Shown in pieces: positions 53,896 to 62,647 of a stretch of DNA of 64,000 nt. Source of the stretch: Chryseobacterium indologenes (GTDB lineage: Bacteria; Bacteroidota; Bacteroidia; Flavobacteriales; Weeksellaceae); assembly GCA_016025055.1 (NCBI GenBank), contig CP065590.1, forward strand, positions 1,984,001-2,048,000, read 5' to 3'. The translations under genes and the position numbers were made by a program. The notes below the pieces were generated by a model, which saw only the letters and a list, made by a program, of their open reading frames with translations, had not been told where the DNA came from and ran no database searches. The number at the start of each line of letters is the position of its first letter. The first letter of the stretch is position 1.

Positions 53896-54978
53896 CTAAT
53901 TATTTTGGATTCTAAGCATTAGTCTGGCAATAAATTCAACCTCTTCAAAAGTCATGTCATAATAGAATGGTAGGCATAAAGATCTTTTAGCAATATCTTC
54001 CGTTATTGATAACTCTAATTTTGGGAGGTAAGGTAGGGCAGAGGCTAAACTTGGATAAAAATACCTTCTGGTGAAGATTTCCTGACTATCCATTTCTTTC
54101 TTTAGCTTCAGTAAAAGTTCTTCACTTTCTAAAACAATTGGGTAATAAGGGAAATTTTCAGTTGCCTTAGAATGCCACAGAGGTTTAATTGCTTTTAAGG
54201 TTTTAAGTTTTTCGTCATATAATCGGGAAAGTGCTCTTCTTTTTTCGTGTATTTGATTAATATATTTCAAATTAGCCAGTCCCATCGCTGCGTGGAATTC
54301 AGAATTTTTACCATTAATTCCTATGTCTGAAAAAGAATCATATCCTGAAATCCCAAAATTCCTTATTGCAGCCAGTTTTTTTAAAATATCAGGATTCTTA
54401 GTAATTATAAGCCCTCCTTCTACTGTGTGATAAAGTTTTGTAGCATGTAATGAACATGTGGAGATATCACCATATTCAAAAATTGATTTTCCATTAAGCT
54501 TTACCCCAAAAGCATGTGCAGCATCGTAAATTACTTTTAGATTATACTTTTTAGCAATTATTTCTATGGCTTCAACATCACATGGGTTTCCATAAACGTG
54601 TGTAGCAAGGATTGCTTGAGTATTTTCTGTGATGGCCTGTTCTATTTTATTGGGATCAATGCACAAGCTTTTGGAATCAATATCAACAAAAACAGGTGTG
54701 CATCCTTCCCAGACTATAGTACTTGTAGTTGCAATGAAAGAAAAAGGAGTCGTAATAATTTCGCCGGTAATTTCCAATGCTTTAATAGCCATTTGTATGG
54801 CAATAGTGCCATTGGTTACAAAAAGAAGATGGTTTACTTTAAGATATTTTTTGAGCTCCATTTCAAGCTGACTTGCTAATGGCCCCATATTGGTAAGCCA
54901 GTTTCTTTTCCAGATACCTTCTAAATATGCATTATATTCTTCTTTAGGTGGAAGAAAGGGTTTTGTTACGGGAATCAT
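53896..54978 (-). CDS. DegT/DnrJ/EryC1 sugar aminotransferase, VioA-like
   Basis: 360 residues. The N terminus MIPVTKPFLPPKEEYNAYLE then GIWKRNWLTNMGPLASQLE resembles VioA-type dTDP-4-amino-4,6-dideoxyglucose transaminases. LFVTNGTIAIQMAIKAL binds PLP phosphate, DAAHAFGVKLNG carries the Asp, and LHATKLYHTVEGGLIITKN has the Schiff-base Lys. With RfbA and RfbB in the same locus, the substrate is probably dTDP-4-keto-6-deoxyglucose and the product dTDP-Qui4N. The alternative is a C3 aminotransferase, but no ketoisomerase is visible here. Confidence 0.85.
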   Translation of the reverse strand: MIPVTKPFLPPKEEYNAYLEGIWKRNWLTNMGPLASQLEMELKKYLKVNHLLFVTNGTIAIQMAIKALEITGEIITTPFSFIATTSTIVWEGCTPVFVDIDSKSLCIDPNKIEQAITENTQAILATHVYGNPCDVEAIEIIAKKYNLKVIYDAAHAFGVKLNGKSIFEYGDISTCSLHATKLYHTVEGGLIITKNPDILKKLAAIRNFGISGYDSFSDIGINGKNSEFHAAMGLANLKYINQIHEKRRALSRLYDEKLKTLKAIKPLWHSKATENFPYYPIVLESEELLLKLKKEMDSQEIFTRRYFYPSLASALPYLPKLELSITEDIAKRSLCLPFYYDMTFEEVEFIARLMLRIQNN

Positions 54979-54981
54979 AAT

Positions 54982-56235
54982 TTATTGTATTTTCCAGTTA
55001 AATTCAGGACGGATAAATCCTGGCTCGCGTCCCATATATACTCCAATTTCTCTGTTACCATCAACGACTGAAAAAGAAACAATATCATTTTCAACGATAA
55101 TAGCTTGTTTTTTATCTTCTACAAAGAAAAAGCTCAAATAGTAATTTCCTGATTGGAAGAACTTTTTAGGGAAAATACACGTTAAAGAATTTTCACCTTT
55201 TTTATATTTAATATCATTGCTTGAGAATGAAAATAAAGCCTCCCCATAATCATTTTTAAGATGATAGGTAATATGATAGCGTTCCGGCAGATCAGTATTG
55301 AGAATAAAGTTGGTAATGAACTCAATTTCCTCATTTTCATCCAATGGCTCATTCACGCTTTTTGATTTATTTTTGAAGATGATTTCTTGCAGACAGAAAA
55401 ATTCGTTTTTAATGTTTTCGTATATAAAATGATTGGTATTGTGAGAATTATTGCTTCCAAGATATCTTAAAACAGTTTCATCAATGTTTCCTTGGTAGTC
55501 CACCTTTCCGTTGTCAAGAAGTATTCCCTTAGTGCAAAGTGTTTTAATTGCAGCCATGTTATGACTTACAAATAAAATGGTTCTTCCTTCACCCTTTGTT
55601 ACTGCACTCATTTTATTTAGGCATTTTTTTTGAAAATCTGCATCCCCTACAGCCAATACTTCGTCCACAATTAATATTTCAGACTCCAGATGAGCGGCTA
55701 CTGCAAAGGCGAGCCTCACATACATTCCTGAAGAATATCTTTTTACAGGAGTGTCTATATATCTTTCAACTCCCGAGAAATTTACAATTTCATCAAATTT
55801 GCGTTTAATCTCTTTTCTGGTCATTCCCAAAATAGCACCATTTAAGAAGACATTCTCACGGCCTGTCATTTCAGGGTGAAAACCTGTTCCTACCTCTAAT
55901 AAGGAAGCGATCCTTCCGTTAGTATAAATTTTTCCTGTTGTAGGTTTTGTTACCTTACTTAGAAGTTTGAGAAGAGTAGATTTTCCTGCTCCGTTTCTAC
56001 CAATAATTCCTACAGCATCCCCCTGGGATACTTCAAAATTAATATCACGTAGTGACCATACATAGTCAGAATTGCCTTGAGTAGTCCTGTCATTGGCATC
56101 ACCAATTTTTAAATAGGGATCTTCTTTCCCCCGTACTTTATGCCAAAATCTGTTGAGATCATGTGATAAAGTACCTGTTCCGACTTCTCCCAGACGATAT
56201 TGTTTTGATATATTTTCTGCTTTTAAAGCTAGCAT
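54982..56235 (-). CDS. ABC exporter ATPase with C-terminal polysaccharide-binding domain (Wzt-like)
   Basis: 417 residues. ATPase part: Walker A GIIGRNGAGKSTLLKLL, signature YSSGMYVRLAFA, Walker B ILIVDEVLAVGD. From about residue 250 a separate beta-sandwich domain follows (FITNFILNTDLPERYHITYH), as in Wzt proteins that recognise the finished polymer end. The permease gene lies directly upstream. The C-terminal domain implies a specific chain-terminating structure that it can recognise. Confidence 0.92.
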   Translation of the reverse strand: MLALKAENISKQYRLGEVGTGTLSHDLNRFWHKVRGKEDPYLKIGDANDRTTQGNSDYVWSLRDINFEVSQGDAVGIIGRNGAGKSTLLKLLSKVTKPTTGKIYTNGRIASLLEVGTGFHPEMTGRENVFLNGAILGMTRKEIKRKFDEIVNFSGVERYIDTPVKRYSSGMYVRLAFAVAAHLESEILIVDEVLAVGDADFQKKCLNKMSAVTKGEGRTILFVSHNMAAIKTLCTKGILLDNGKVDYQGNIDETVLRYLGSNNSHNTNHFIYENIKNEFFCLQEIIFKNKSKSVNEPLDENEEIEFITNFILNTDLPERYHITYHLKNDYGEALFSFSSNDIKYKKGENSLTCIFPKKFFQSGNYYLSFFFVEDKKQAIIVENDIVSFSVVDGNREIGVYMGREPGFIRPEFNWKIQ

Positions 56236-56288
56236 GTTTTCGTGTTTTAAATTTTTACTCAGTATTGTTTATATCCAATAATATGGGA

Positions 56289-57137
56289 TTATACTGTGTC
56301 CATAAATGTTTTTTCAACCTTATTAAAAGTAACTACTCCGACAACAAGAAGAAGTAAAATGATAATTGTACTGGCTACAAGCATTACCGGTGAAAAGTCA
56401 CCCACTCCCAGCCATCCGTATTTAAAGCATTCAAAAATACCCGTCAGTGGATTAAACTTTGCTAATTTCTTGAAATATCCAGGTAGCATTGATACAGGAT
56501 AGATTACAGGGGTAGCATACATATATAATGTAATACCAAAAGTTAATAGCATGCTTAAATCCTTATATTTTGTAGTAAGTGCTGAAAAAATCATTCCAAC
56601 TCCTAAAGCAAATAATGCCATAAGAATTAATAAGAATGGAGTTGCTAAAACCCACCAGTTTGGAGAGATTTCGTTTTTAAATACATAATAGATCCAAACA
56701 AGAAGAAATAACATAAACTGCACGCTCAAACGCATCAGGTTTGAGATGACTATGGAAATAGGTGTTACCAGTCTTGGAAAATATACTTTGCCAAAAATCC
56801 CTGCATTTCCTGTAAATGTGGCCGAAGTACCAAGGAGTGCTCCTGAAAAATAGTTCCACAAAGTAACACCTGCAAGATAAAATATAACACCGGGAGCCCC
56901 ATCTGTAGGCAGCTTTGCAAACCTTCCGAAAATAACCAAATAGGTAATAGTCGTAAAAATAGGATTAATAAAAAACCAGATAGGTCCTAAAATAGTTTGT
57001 TTGAAACTTGATATAAAGTCTCTTTTGACAAACATATAAACAAGATCTTTATACCGCCATACTTCTTTGAGTTGTATATCAAGTAAAGAATGGTTGGCTT
57101 CAATCGTTTCCGTCCACTTTTGCTGTGGTTCGTTCAT
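56289..57137 (-). CDS. ABC exporter permease (Wzm-like)
   Basis: 282 residues from ATG at 57137 (a TTG at 57155 would add six). Six hydrophobic spans of the ABC-2 type, with the amphipathic N-terminal DIQLKEVWRYKDLVYMFVKR, then QTILGPIWFFINPIFTTITY and the late KYKDLSMLLTFGITLYMYAT. It forms the transmembrane channel with the downstream ATPase and exports an undecaprenyl-linked glycan. A TAAATTTG box lies at 57153-57160. Confidence 0.92.
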   Translation of the reverse strand: MNEPQQKWTETIEANHSLLDIQLKEVWRYKDLVYMFVKRDFISSFKQTILGPIWFFINPIFTTITYLVIFGRFAKLPTDGAPGVIFYLAGVTLWNYFSGALLGTSATFTGNAGIFGKVYFPRLVTPISIVISNLMRLSVQFMLFLLVWIYYVFKNEISPNWWVLATPFLLILMALFALGVGMIFSALTTKYKDLSMLLTFGITLYMYATPVIYPVSMLPGYFKKLAKFNPLTGIFECFKYGWLGVGDFSPVMLVASTIIILLLLVVGVVTFNKVEKTFMDTV

Positions 57138-57186
57138 TTGTGTAAGTTTTTGCAAATTTATAATAATTAATTTCTTACCGTATTGT

Positions 57187-57219
57187 TTAGTTTATGAACA
57201 ATTGTTTACATAAAACTAA
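57187..57219. promoter_or_regulatory. Inverted repeat upstream of the wzm-like gene
   Basis: An imperfect 33-bp dyad is centred on aacaattgtt (57197-57206), with arms ttagtttatg and cataaaactaa that pair with one unpaired base. It lies 50-82 bp before the permease ATG, just upstream of a -7-like box, a suitable place for a regulator binding site. Not a terminator, since no GC stem is present. Confidence 0.35.
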
Positions 57220-57262
57220 AAAATAACAACTAATATATTGATAATTGTTATGATGAGCAAAA

Positions 57263-57286
57263 ACTATTGGCTATAAAGCCAATAGT
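57263..57286 (-). terminator. Terminator after rfbA
   Basis: 10-bp stem (actattggct with agccaatagt, loop of four) followed on the minus strand by five T, 25 bp past the rfbA stop codon. It would separate the nucleotide-sugar genes from the exporter genes. Confidence 0.7.
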
Positions 57287-57310
57287 CTGCATATTTAATA
57301 AATTATATGG

Positions 57311-58174
57311 TTATTTACCAACCAGTTGTTTAAGGTATTGTCCATAACCGCTTTTTCCATATTTAACCGCGGTTTCCAATAGTTTTTCTTCGTTAATAAA
57401 CTTATTTCTAAAGGCTATTTCCTCAATACATCCGATTTTGAATCCCTGTCTTTTTTCAATAACGCTTACGAATTCAGAAGCATCATGAAGAGAATCGAAT
57501 GTTCCCGTATCCAACCAGGCGGTTCCCCTGTCCAGAACTCCTACCTCTAATTTTCCTTTGCTCAGATAAACATTGTTTACATCTGTGATTTCAAGCTCTC
57601 CTCTTGCAGAAGGCTGTATGTTTTTGGCAATTTCTACCACCTCGTTATCGTAGAAATACAATCCGGGTACGGCGTAATTTGATTTCGGCTGCAAAGGTTT
57701 TTCTTCAATAGAAACGGCTTTGAAGTTGTCATCAAATTCTACCACTCCATATCTTTCCGGATCTGCCACGTGATAAGCGAAAACAACACCTCCGTCAGGA
57801 TTGGTCTTGTTTTTTAATAAGGTTCCCATTTCAGAACCGTAGAAAATGTTGTCTCCTAAAACAAGTGCAGCAGGATCATTTCCGATAAATTGTTCTCCCA
57901 GAATAAATGCCTGCGCCAACCCGTCCGGGCTTGGCTGAACAACATATTCTATATTGCACCCTAACTGAGAGCCGTCGCCAAGAAGTTTGATGAATCCCGG
58001 TTGGTCATGTGGAGTGGTAATGATCAGGATATCTTTAATTCCCGCTAATAGAAGCGTAGAAAGTGGGTAATAGATCATAGGTTTGTCATAAACAGGCATA
58101 AGCTGTTTGCTGACTGCGATTGTTAGAGGGTAAAGTCTGGTTCCGGATCCTCCGGCTAATATTATTCCTTTCAT
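57311..58174 (-). CDS. rfbA: Glucose-1-phosphate thymidylyltransferase
   Basis: 287 residues. [20 protein letters not shown] is the nucleotide-binding signature, with [17 protein letters not shown] and the metal motif [10 protein letters not shown]. It makes dTDP-glucose from glucose 1-phosphate and dTTP. Together with RfbB (next gene) it gives dTDP-4-keto-6-deoxyglucose. Neither RfbC nor RfbD is present here, so the rhamnose branch is not completed in this window. Confidence 0.96.
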   Translation of the reverse strand: MKGIILAGGSGTRLYPLTIAVSKQLMPVYDKPMIYYPLSTLLLAGIKDILIITTPHDQPGFIKLLGDGSQLGCNIEYVVQPSPDGLAQAFILGEQFIGNDPAALVLGDNIFYGSEMGTLLKNKTNPDGGVVFAYHVADPERYGVVEFDDNFKAVSIEEKPLQPKSNYAVPGLYFYDNEVVEIAKNIQPSARGELEITDVNNVYLSKGKLEVGVLDRGTAWLDTGTFDSLHDASEFVSVIEKRQGFKIGCIEEIAFRNKFINEEKLLETAVKYGKSGYGQYLKQLVGK

Positions 58175-58234
58175 GTATTTTGCGAATTATTCGGTTTTCA
58201 TTTGTGTTGTCGGTGATTATTTAGTGTTGGGCAA

Positions 58235-59314
58235 TTAACTGTATTGTTTATTGTAATATTCCTGGTAGTTTCCTGATGTTACATTATCAAGCCATTCTTT
58301 ATTCTCTAGATACCAGTCGATGGTTTTTCCCAGTCCTTCTTCGAAAGTTACGGATGGTTTCCAGCCCAGTTCTTTATTCAGTTTTGTAGCGTCAATGGCG
58401 TAGCGCTTATCGTGTCCCGGTCTGTCTTTTACAAACGTGATCAGCTTTTCCGAATAGCCCTCAGGTCTTCCCAGTTTAGCATCCATTTGTTTGATCAGTT
58501 CCTTTACCAGGTCAATATTCTGCCATTCATTGAAGCCTCCGATATTATAGGTTTCTCCGGTTTTTGCTTCATTAAAAATCTGGTGGATTCCTTTAGCATG
58601 ATCAATCACGAATAACCAGTCTCTGGTATATTTTCCATCTCCGTAAATGGGCAAAGGTCTTTCATTAATAATGTTTGAAATACACAATGGAATTAATTTT
58701 TCAGGGAAATGATTCGGTCCATAATTGTTGGAGCAGTTGGAAATGATAAATGGTAATCCATAAGTATTTCCATAAGCTCTTACCAGATGGTCGGAGGCTG
58801 CTTTTGATGCAGAGTAAGGAGATTGCGGATCATAAGACGTCGTTTCCAGAAAAAATCCGGTTTCTCCAAGGCTTCCATATACTTCATCGGTAGAAACGTG
58901 ATAGAAGAGGTTGGTTCTTTTCTCATCAGGAAATCTTCCGTGGGTGTGATCAGGATTTAATGTCCAGAATTCCTTACAAAGATTAAGGAGATTGGCTGTT
59001 CCGTTGACGTTGGTATTGATGAATGCCATCGGATCCGTGATGCTTCTGTCAACATGGCTTTCAGCAGCCAGGTGTACAACGGCGTCAGGATTGTATTTTT
59101 CAAATACCCTTCTTAGTTCTTCCGGCTGGGTAATGTCGGCTTTCTCGAAAACATAATTTGGTTCATCTTCGATGTCCTTAAGGTTTTCAAGGTTTCCGGC
59201 ATATGTAAGAGCATCAAGGTTAATGATTGTGGTGTTTGGGTTGTTTTTTACAAATTCTCTTACAACATGAGAGCCAATAAAGCCTGCCCCTCCTGTAATG
59301 ATAATGTTTTTCAT
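58235..59314 (-). CDS. rfbB: dTDP-glucose 4,6-dehydratase
   Basis: 359 residues. NAD-binding GGAGFIGSHVVREF, catalytic loop YHVSTDEVYGSLG and YSASKAASDHLVRAYGNTYG with Tyr and Lys. It removes water from dTDP-glucose to give dTDP-4-keto-6-deoxyglucose, the substrate of the VioA-like aminotransferase. Genes rfbA and rfbB are 60 bp apart on the same strand. Confidence 0.96.
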   Translation of the reverse strand: MKNIIITGGAGFIGSHVVREFVKNNPNTTIINLDALTYAGNLENLKDIEDEPNYVFEKADITQPEELRRVFEKYNPDAVVHLAAESHVDRSITDPMAFINTNVNGTANLLNLCKEFWTLNPDHTHGRFPDEKRTNLFYHVSTDEVYGSLGETGFFLETTSYDPQSPYSASKAASDHLVRAYGNTYGLPFIISNCSNNYGPNHFPEKLIPLCISNIINERPLPIYGDGKYTRDWLFVIDHAKGIHQIFNEAKTGETYNIGGFNEWQNIDLVKELIKQMDAKLGRPEGYSEKLITFVKDRPGHDKRYAIDATKLNKELGWKPSVTFEEGLGKTIDWYLENKEWLDNVTSGNYQEYYNKQYS

Positions 59315-59320
59315 TTAATA

Positions 59321-60634
59321 TTATTGTGAAATGGTTTTTCTGCCTATGCTTTTATAATAAAATCCGTTCTGTTCCGGGATTTCAAGCGGGTACATGTTTC
59401 TTCCGTCAAAAATAACTTTATTATTCATTTTTTTAGCCATCAGTTCAAAATTTGGATTTTTGAACTCCGGCCATTCCGTTGATATGAATAAAGCATCAGC
59501 TCCTTCCAGGGCATCATACATTCCTTTAGCATATTGTATCTTGTCACCCAGAAGTTTTTTGACATTACTTTCTGCCACCGCATCATACGCTACAACTTCA
59601 GCTCCTTTCTCAAGCAATAGAGCAATATTGTCTAAAGATGAAGCTTCTCTGATATCATCAGTATTGGCTTTGAAAGCAAGGCCCCACATTGCTATTTTCT
59701 TCCCAGCGATGCTTCCTCCGAAATATTTTTCAATTTCTGAAATTAGGATTACTTTCTGAGCTGTGTTTACATTTTCGGTAGCTTCAAGGATCTGGAAATT
59801 GAAATCTTCCTGCTTTCCTGACTTGATAAGCGCTTTTACATCTTTAGGAAAACAGCTTCCACCATATCCGATTCCAGGAAACAAAAATCTGTGCCCGATT
59901 CTGTCATCACTTCCCATTCCTAATCTTACTTTATCCACATCTGCCCCTACTTTTTCACAATAGTTGGCAATTTCATTCATAAAGGTAATTTTTACTGCAA
60001 GAAATGAGTTGGCAGCATATTTTGTCAATTCGGATGATTTTTCATCCATGAAAATAATGGGAATACCTGTATTGGTAAAAGGCTGGTAGATTTTAGACAT
60101 AATGTCTTTTGCTCTTTCTGAACTGGCCCCAACAACAACTCTTGAAGGGTTCATAGAATCTTCAACAGCAAATCCTTCCCTTAAAAATTCAGGATTGGAA
60201 ACTACGTCAAAAGAAACCGCTGTTTTGGCAGCAATCGTTTCCCTTACCTTATCGGCAGTTCCTACAGGTACAGTACTTTTATTTACAATGACCTTATATT
60301 CCGTCATCATTTCACCAATATCGTTGGCAACTTTTAATACATAAGAAAGATCTGCAGAACCATCCTCTCCCGGGGGAGTAGGTAAAGCAAGATAAATAAC
60401 TTCGCTTTTGTCTAAAGCTTCTTTTAAATTTGTAGTGAAGAATAATCTTTCAGACTGAATGTTTCTGAGGAACATTTCTTCAAGGTTCGGCTCATAGATG
60501 GGAACAATGCCGTTTTTCATACCTTCTACTTTCTTTTCATCAATATCAACACAGTATACTGAATTGCCAAGTTCTGCAAGGGTAGTTCCTGTCACTAGTC
60601 CTACATAACCTGTTCCTACAATCGTTATATTCAA
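59321..60634 (-). CDS. ugd: UDP-glucose 6-dehydrogenase
   Basis: 437 residues. NAD-binding GTGYVGLVTGTTLAELGNSV, catalytic Cys in GYGGSCFPKDVKALI, and the central dimer helix DDRIGHRFLFPGIG. It oxidises UDP-glucose to UDP-glucuronate, a source of uronic acids for the polymer and possible target of the AsnB-like amidotransferase. The frame begins at TTG (60632-60634) with no in-frame ATG nearby, so TTG appears to be the true start codon. It is divergent from rimP. Confidence 0.94.
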   Translation of the reverse strand: MNITIVGTGYVGLVTGTTLAELGNSVYCVDIDEKKVEGMKNGIVPIYEPNLEEMFLRNIQSERLFFTTNLKEALDKSEVIYLALPTPPGEDGSADLSYVLKVANDIGEMMTEYKVIVNKSTVPVGTADKVRETIAAKTAVSFDVVSNPEFLREGFAVEDSMNPSRVVVGASSERAKDIMSKIYQPFTNTGIPIIFMDEKSSELTKYAANSFLAVKITFMNEIANYCEKVGADVDKVRLGMGSDDRIGHRFLFPGIGYGGSCFPKDVKALIKSGKQEDFNFQILEATENVNTAQKVILISEIEKYFGGSIAGKKIAMWGLAFKANTDDIREASSLDNIALLLEKGAEVVAYDAVAESNVKKLLGDKIQYAKGMYDALEGADALFISTEWPEFKNPNFELMAKKMNNKVIFDGRNMYPLEIPEQNGFYYKSIGRKTISQ

Positions 60635-60740
60635 AATGTTTGTTTTTAAAATTCAGAAACAAAAATAATAAAAATACTTCATCTGCTTCTTTAAATTATT
60701 GTAAAAGAACTGATCTCTATTTACTTGATAATAAGATAAT

Positions 60741-60771
60741 TTTGCATTTTTGGAAAAAAAGCGTATATTTG
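60741..60771 (+). promoter_or_regulatory. Promoter of the rimP-nusA-infB operon
   Basis: TTG (60742-60744) and TATATTTG (60764-60771) are separated by exactly 19 bp, the Bacteroidota consensus spacing. The predicted start near 60777 gives a leader of about 70 bases before rimP. Confidence 0.65.
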
Positions 60772-60790
60772 CATTGGATTTACGGAAAAA

Positions 60791-60859
60791 ATGGGAAGGC
60801 TTCGCAAGAAAGCCTTTTTTCGTACTGTAAATCAAGATAAAAGAATGTATGGAGTTTAA
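60791..60859 (+). CDS. Small upstream ORF in the rimP leader, overlapping the rimP start
   Basis: 22-codon open frame (peptide MGRLRKKAFFRTVNQDKRMY then GV) that starts 14 bases after the predicted transcription start. It spans the terminator-like hairpin and stops at 60857-60859, in a different frame from rimP (ATG 60849). This would couple translation of the two. The peptide is basic and has no known homologue I can name, and it may be chance. Confidence 0.3.
   Translation: MGRLRKKAFFRTVNQDKRMYGV
60796..60820 (+). promoter_or_regulatory. Terminator-like hairpin in the rimP leader (possible attenuator)
   Basis: Stem aaggctt (60796-60802) with aagcctt (60810-60816) followed by a T-run to 60820, placed between the promoter and rimP. 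Such a hairpin would stop most transcripts unless regulated, which fits attenuation of the operon that encodes NusA itself. Confidence 0.45.
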
Positions 60860-61316
60860 AAAAAGAATTGAAGAATTATTAAATGAATTCCTTGAGACCA
60901 GAAAAGATCTGTTTCTTATTGATCTTAAGATCTCTGCCGGGGATGATATTACAGTGATTTTAGATGGTGATGACGGAGTTTCTTTGCAGGATTGCCTTGA
61001 TGCAAGCCGTGCTATAGAATTCAATATGGATCGTGAAGAACATGATTTCAGCCTTCAGGTGATGTCTGCAGGACTGAGCGAGCCATTAGTAACACCAAGA
61101 CAGTTCAATAAAAACATAGGAAGAGAGATTGAGGTGATGCTGGAGGATTCTTCTAAAATTGAAGGGGAATTGTCAAAAGTAGACGACGAGAAGATCACAC
61201 TTGTTTTACGTTACAGAAAGCCGAAAGATATCGGGAAAGGTAAAGTGGATGTGGAAGAGGAGAAAGAAATTTCTTACTCTGAGATCAAAAAGGCATTAGT
61301 AGTAATTAAATTTTAA
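60849..61316 (+). CDS. rimP: Ribosome maturation factor RimP
   Basis: 155 residues, normal length. Needed for assembly of the small ribosomal subunit. It shows the N-terminal alpha-beta domain with LDGDDGVSLQDCLDASRAIE and the signature VMSAGLSEPLVTPRQF followed by the C-terminal SH3-like KIEGELSKVDDEKITLVLRY. It leads the conserved rimP-nusA-infB order and starts within the small upstream ORF. Start is ATG at 60849. Confidence 0.93.
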   Translation: MEFKKRIEELLNEFLETRKDLFLIDLKISAGDDITVILDGDDGVSLQDCLDASRAIEFNMDREEHDFSLQVMSAGLSEPLVTPRQFNKNIGREIEVMLEDSSKIEGELSKVDDEKITLVLRYRKPKDIGKGKVDVEEEKEISYSEIKKALVVIKF

Positions 61317-61333
61317 AAAAGAAAAAAGAATAG

Positions 61334-62569
61334 ATGGATAATATAGCGTTGATTGAATCCTTTGGTGATTTTAAAGACGAAAAGGGGATCAGTAAGATTG
61401 ATCTTATGGCAATTATTGAAGATTCACTGAAGACACTTTTGAGAAAAAGATTCGATTCAGATGATCATTTTGATGTGATTGTAAACCCTGATAAAGGAGA
61501 TTTTCAGATATTTTTAAATAAAACAATTGTAGAGGACGAAATGTCTGAAGACGATGATTTGGAAATTGAAATTTCTGAAGCAAAGAAAATTGACCCTACT
61601 TTCGAAGTGGGAGAAGACTTTACAATGGAAATCCCTGTTGCCCAGTTGGGAAGAAGAAATATTCTTACACTGAAGCAGATTCTGGCTACAAAACTTCAGG
61701 AGCATAATAATGCAATGCTGTACGAGCAATTCAGAGATAAGATCGGGGAGATTGTAGTAGGAGAAATCCACCATATCCGTCACAAACACGTGATTTTGCT
61801 GGATGATGAAGGAAACGAATTTATCTTACCTAAAGAAAACCAGATCCCATCCGATTTCTTTAAAAAGGGTGAGAATATCAGAGCTATTGTTGAAACAGTA
61901 GACTTTAAAGGTTCTAAACCACAGATTATTATTTCCAGAACTGCACCTAAATTCCTAGAGAAGTTATTAGAGCTGGAAATTCCTGAAATCCAGGATGGAA
62001 CAATTATCTTGAAAAAGGTAGTGAGAATTCCGGGAGAGAAGGCGAAGATTGCAGTAGATGCTTACGATGACAGAATAGATCCTGTAGGAGCTTGTGTTGG
62101 GGTGAAAGGATCCAGAATTCACGGCGTTGTAAGAGAGTTGAGAAATGAAAACATCGATGTTATTCAGTGGTCTAAAAACTCTGAGATTTTGGTGAAGAGA
62201 GCTTTAGGAAATGTTACCATTAATAAAATTGACATCAACGAGGATCAAAACTATGCATTAGTATATACCCCTGTTGAAGAGATTTCTAAAGTAATCGGAA
62301 AACAAGGACAGAATATCAGACTGGCTTCTTGGTTGTCAGGATACGAAATTGATGTATACAGAGAGTCCAGCGAGGATGATGATGTTGAATTAAGAGAATT
62401 CAATGATGATATCGAGCAGTGGATTTTGGATGAATTTAAGAAAGTAGGACTTACTACTGCAAAATCAGTATTAGATAAAGAGACAGAAAGTCTTTTAAAT
62501 ATGGTTGACCTTGAAGAAGAAACTATTGAAGAGGTAAAACGTATTCTGAGAGAAGAGTTTGAAGATTAA
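61334..62569 (+). CDS. nusA: Transcription elongation/termination factor NusA
   Basis: 411 residues. N-terminal domain (1-130) with LIESFGDFKDEKGISKIDLM, then an S1 domain (IVVGEIHHIRHKHVILLDDE), then two KH domains (VGACVGVKGSRIHGVVREL and VIGKQGQNIRLASWLSGYEI). It lacks the extra acidic repeats of gamma-proteobacterial NusA, as usual in Bacteroidota. It binds RNA polymerase and RNA, affecting pausing and termination. It lies 17 bp after rimP. Confidence 0.95.
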   Translation: MDNIALIESFGDFKDEKGISKIDLMAIIEDSLKTLLRKRFDSDDHFDVIVNPDKGDFQIFLNKTIVEDEMSEDDDLEIEISEAKKIDPTFEVGEDFTMEIPVAQLGRRNILTLKQILATKLQEHNNAMLYEQFRDKIGEIVVGEIHHIRHKHVILLDDEGNEFILPKENQIPSDFFKKGENIRAIVETVDFKGSKPQIIISRTAPKFLEKLLELEIPEIQDGTIILKKVVRIPGEKAKIAVDAYDDRIDPVGACVGVKGSRIHGVVRELRNENIDVIQWSKNSEILVKRALGNVTINKIDINEDQNYALVYTPVEEISKVIGKQGQNIRLASWLSGYEIDVYRESSEDDDVELREFNDDIEQWILDEFKKVGLTTAKSVLDKETESLLNMVDLEEETIEEVKRILREEFED

Positions 62570-62647
62570 GATTTTAAATAAATTTTAATAAACAGTAAAA
62601 AAGAAATACTTTAATTTTAAGAATTAAAAAAATAGTAAATAATATAG

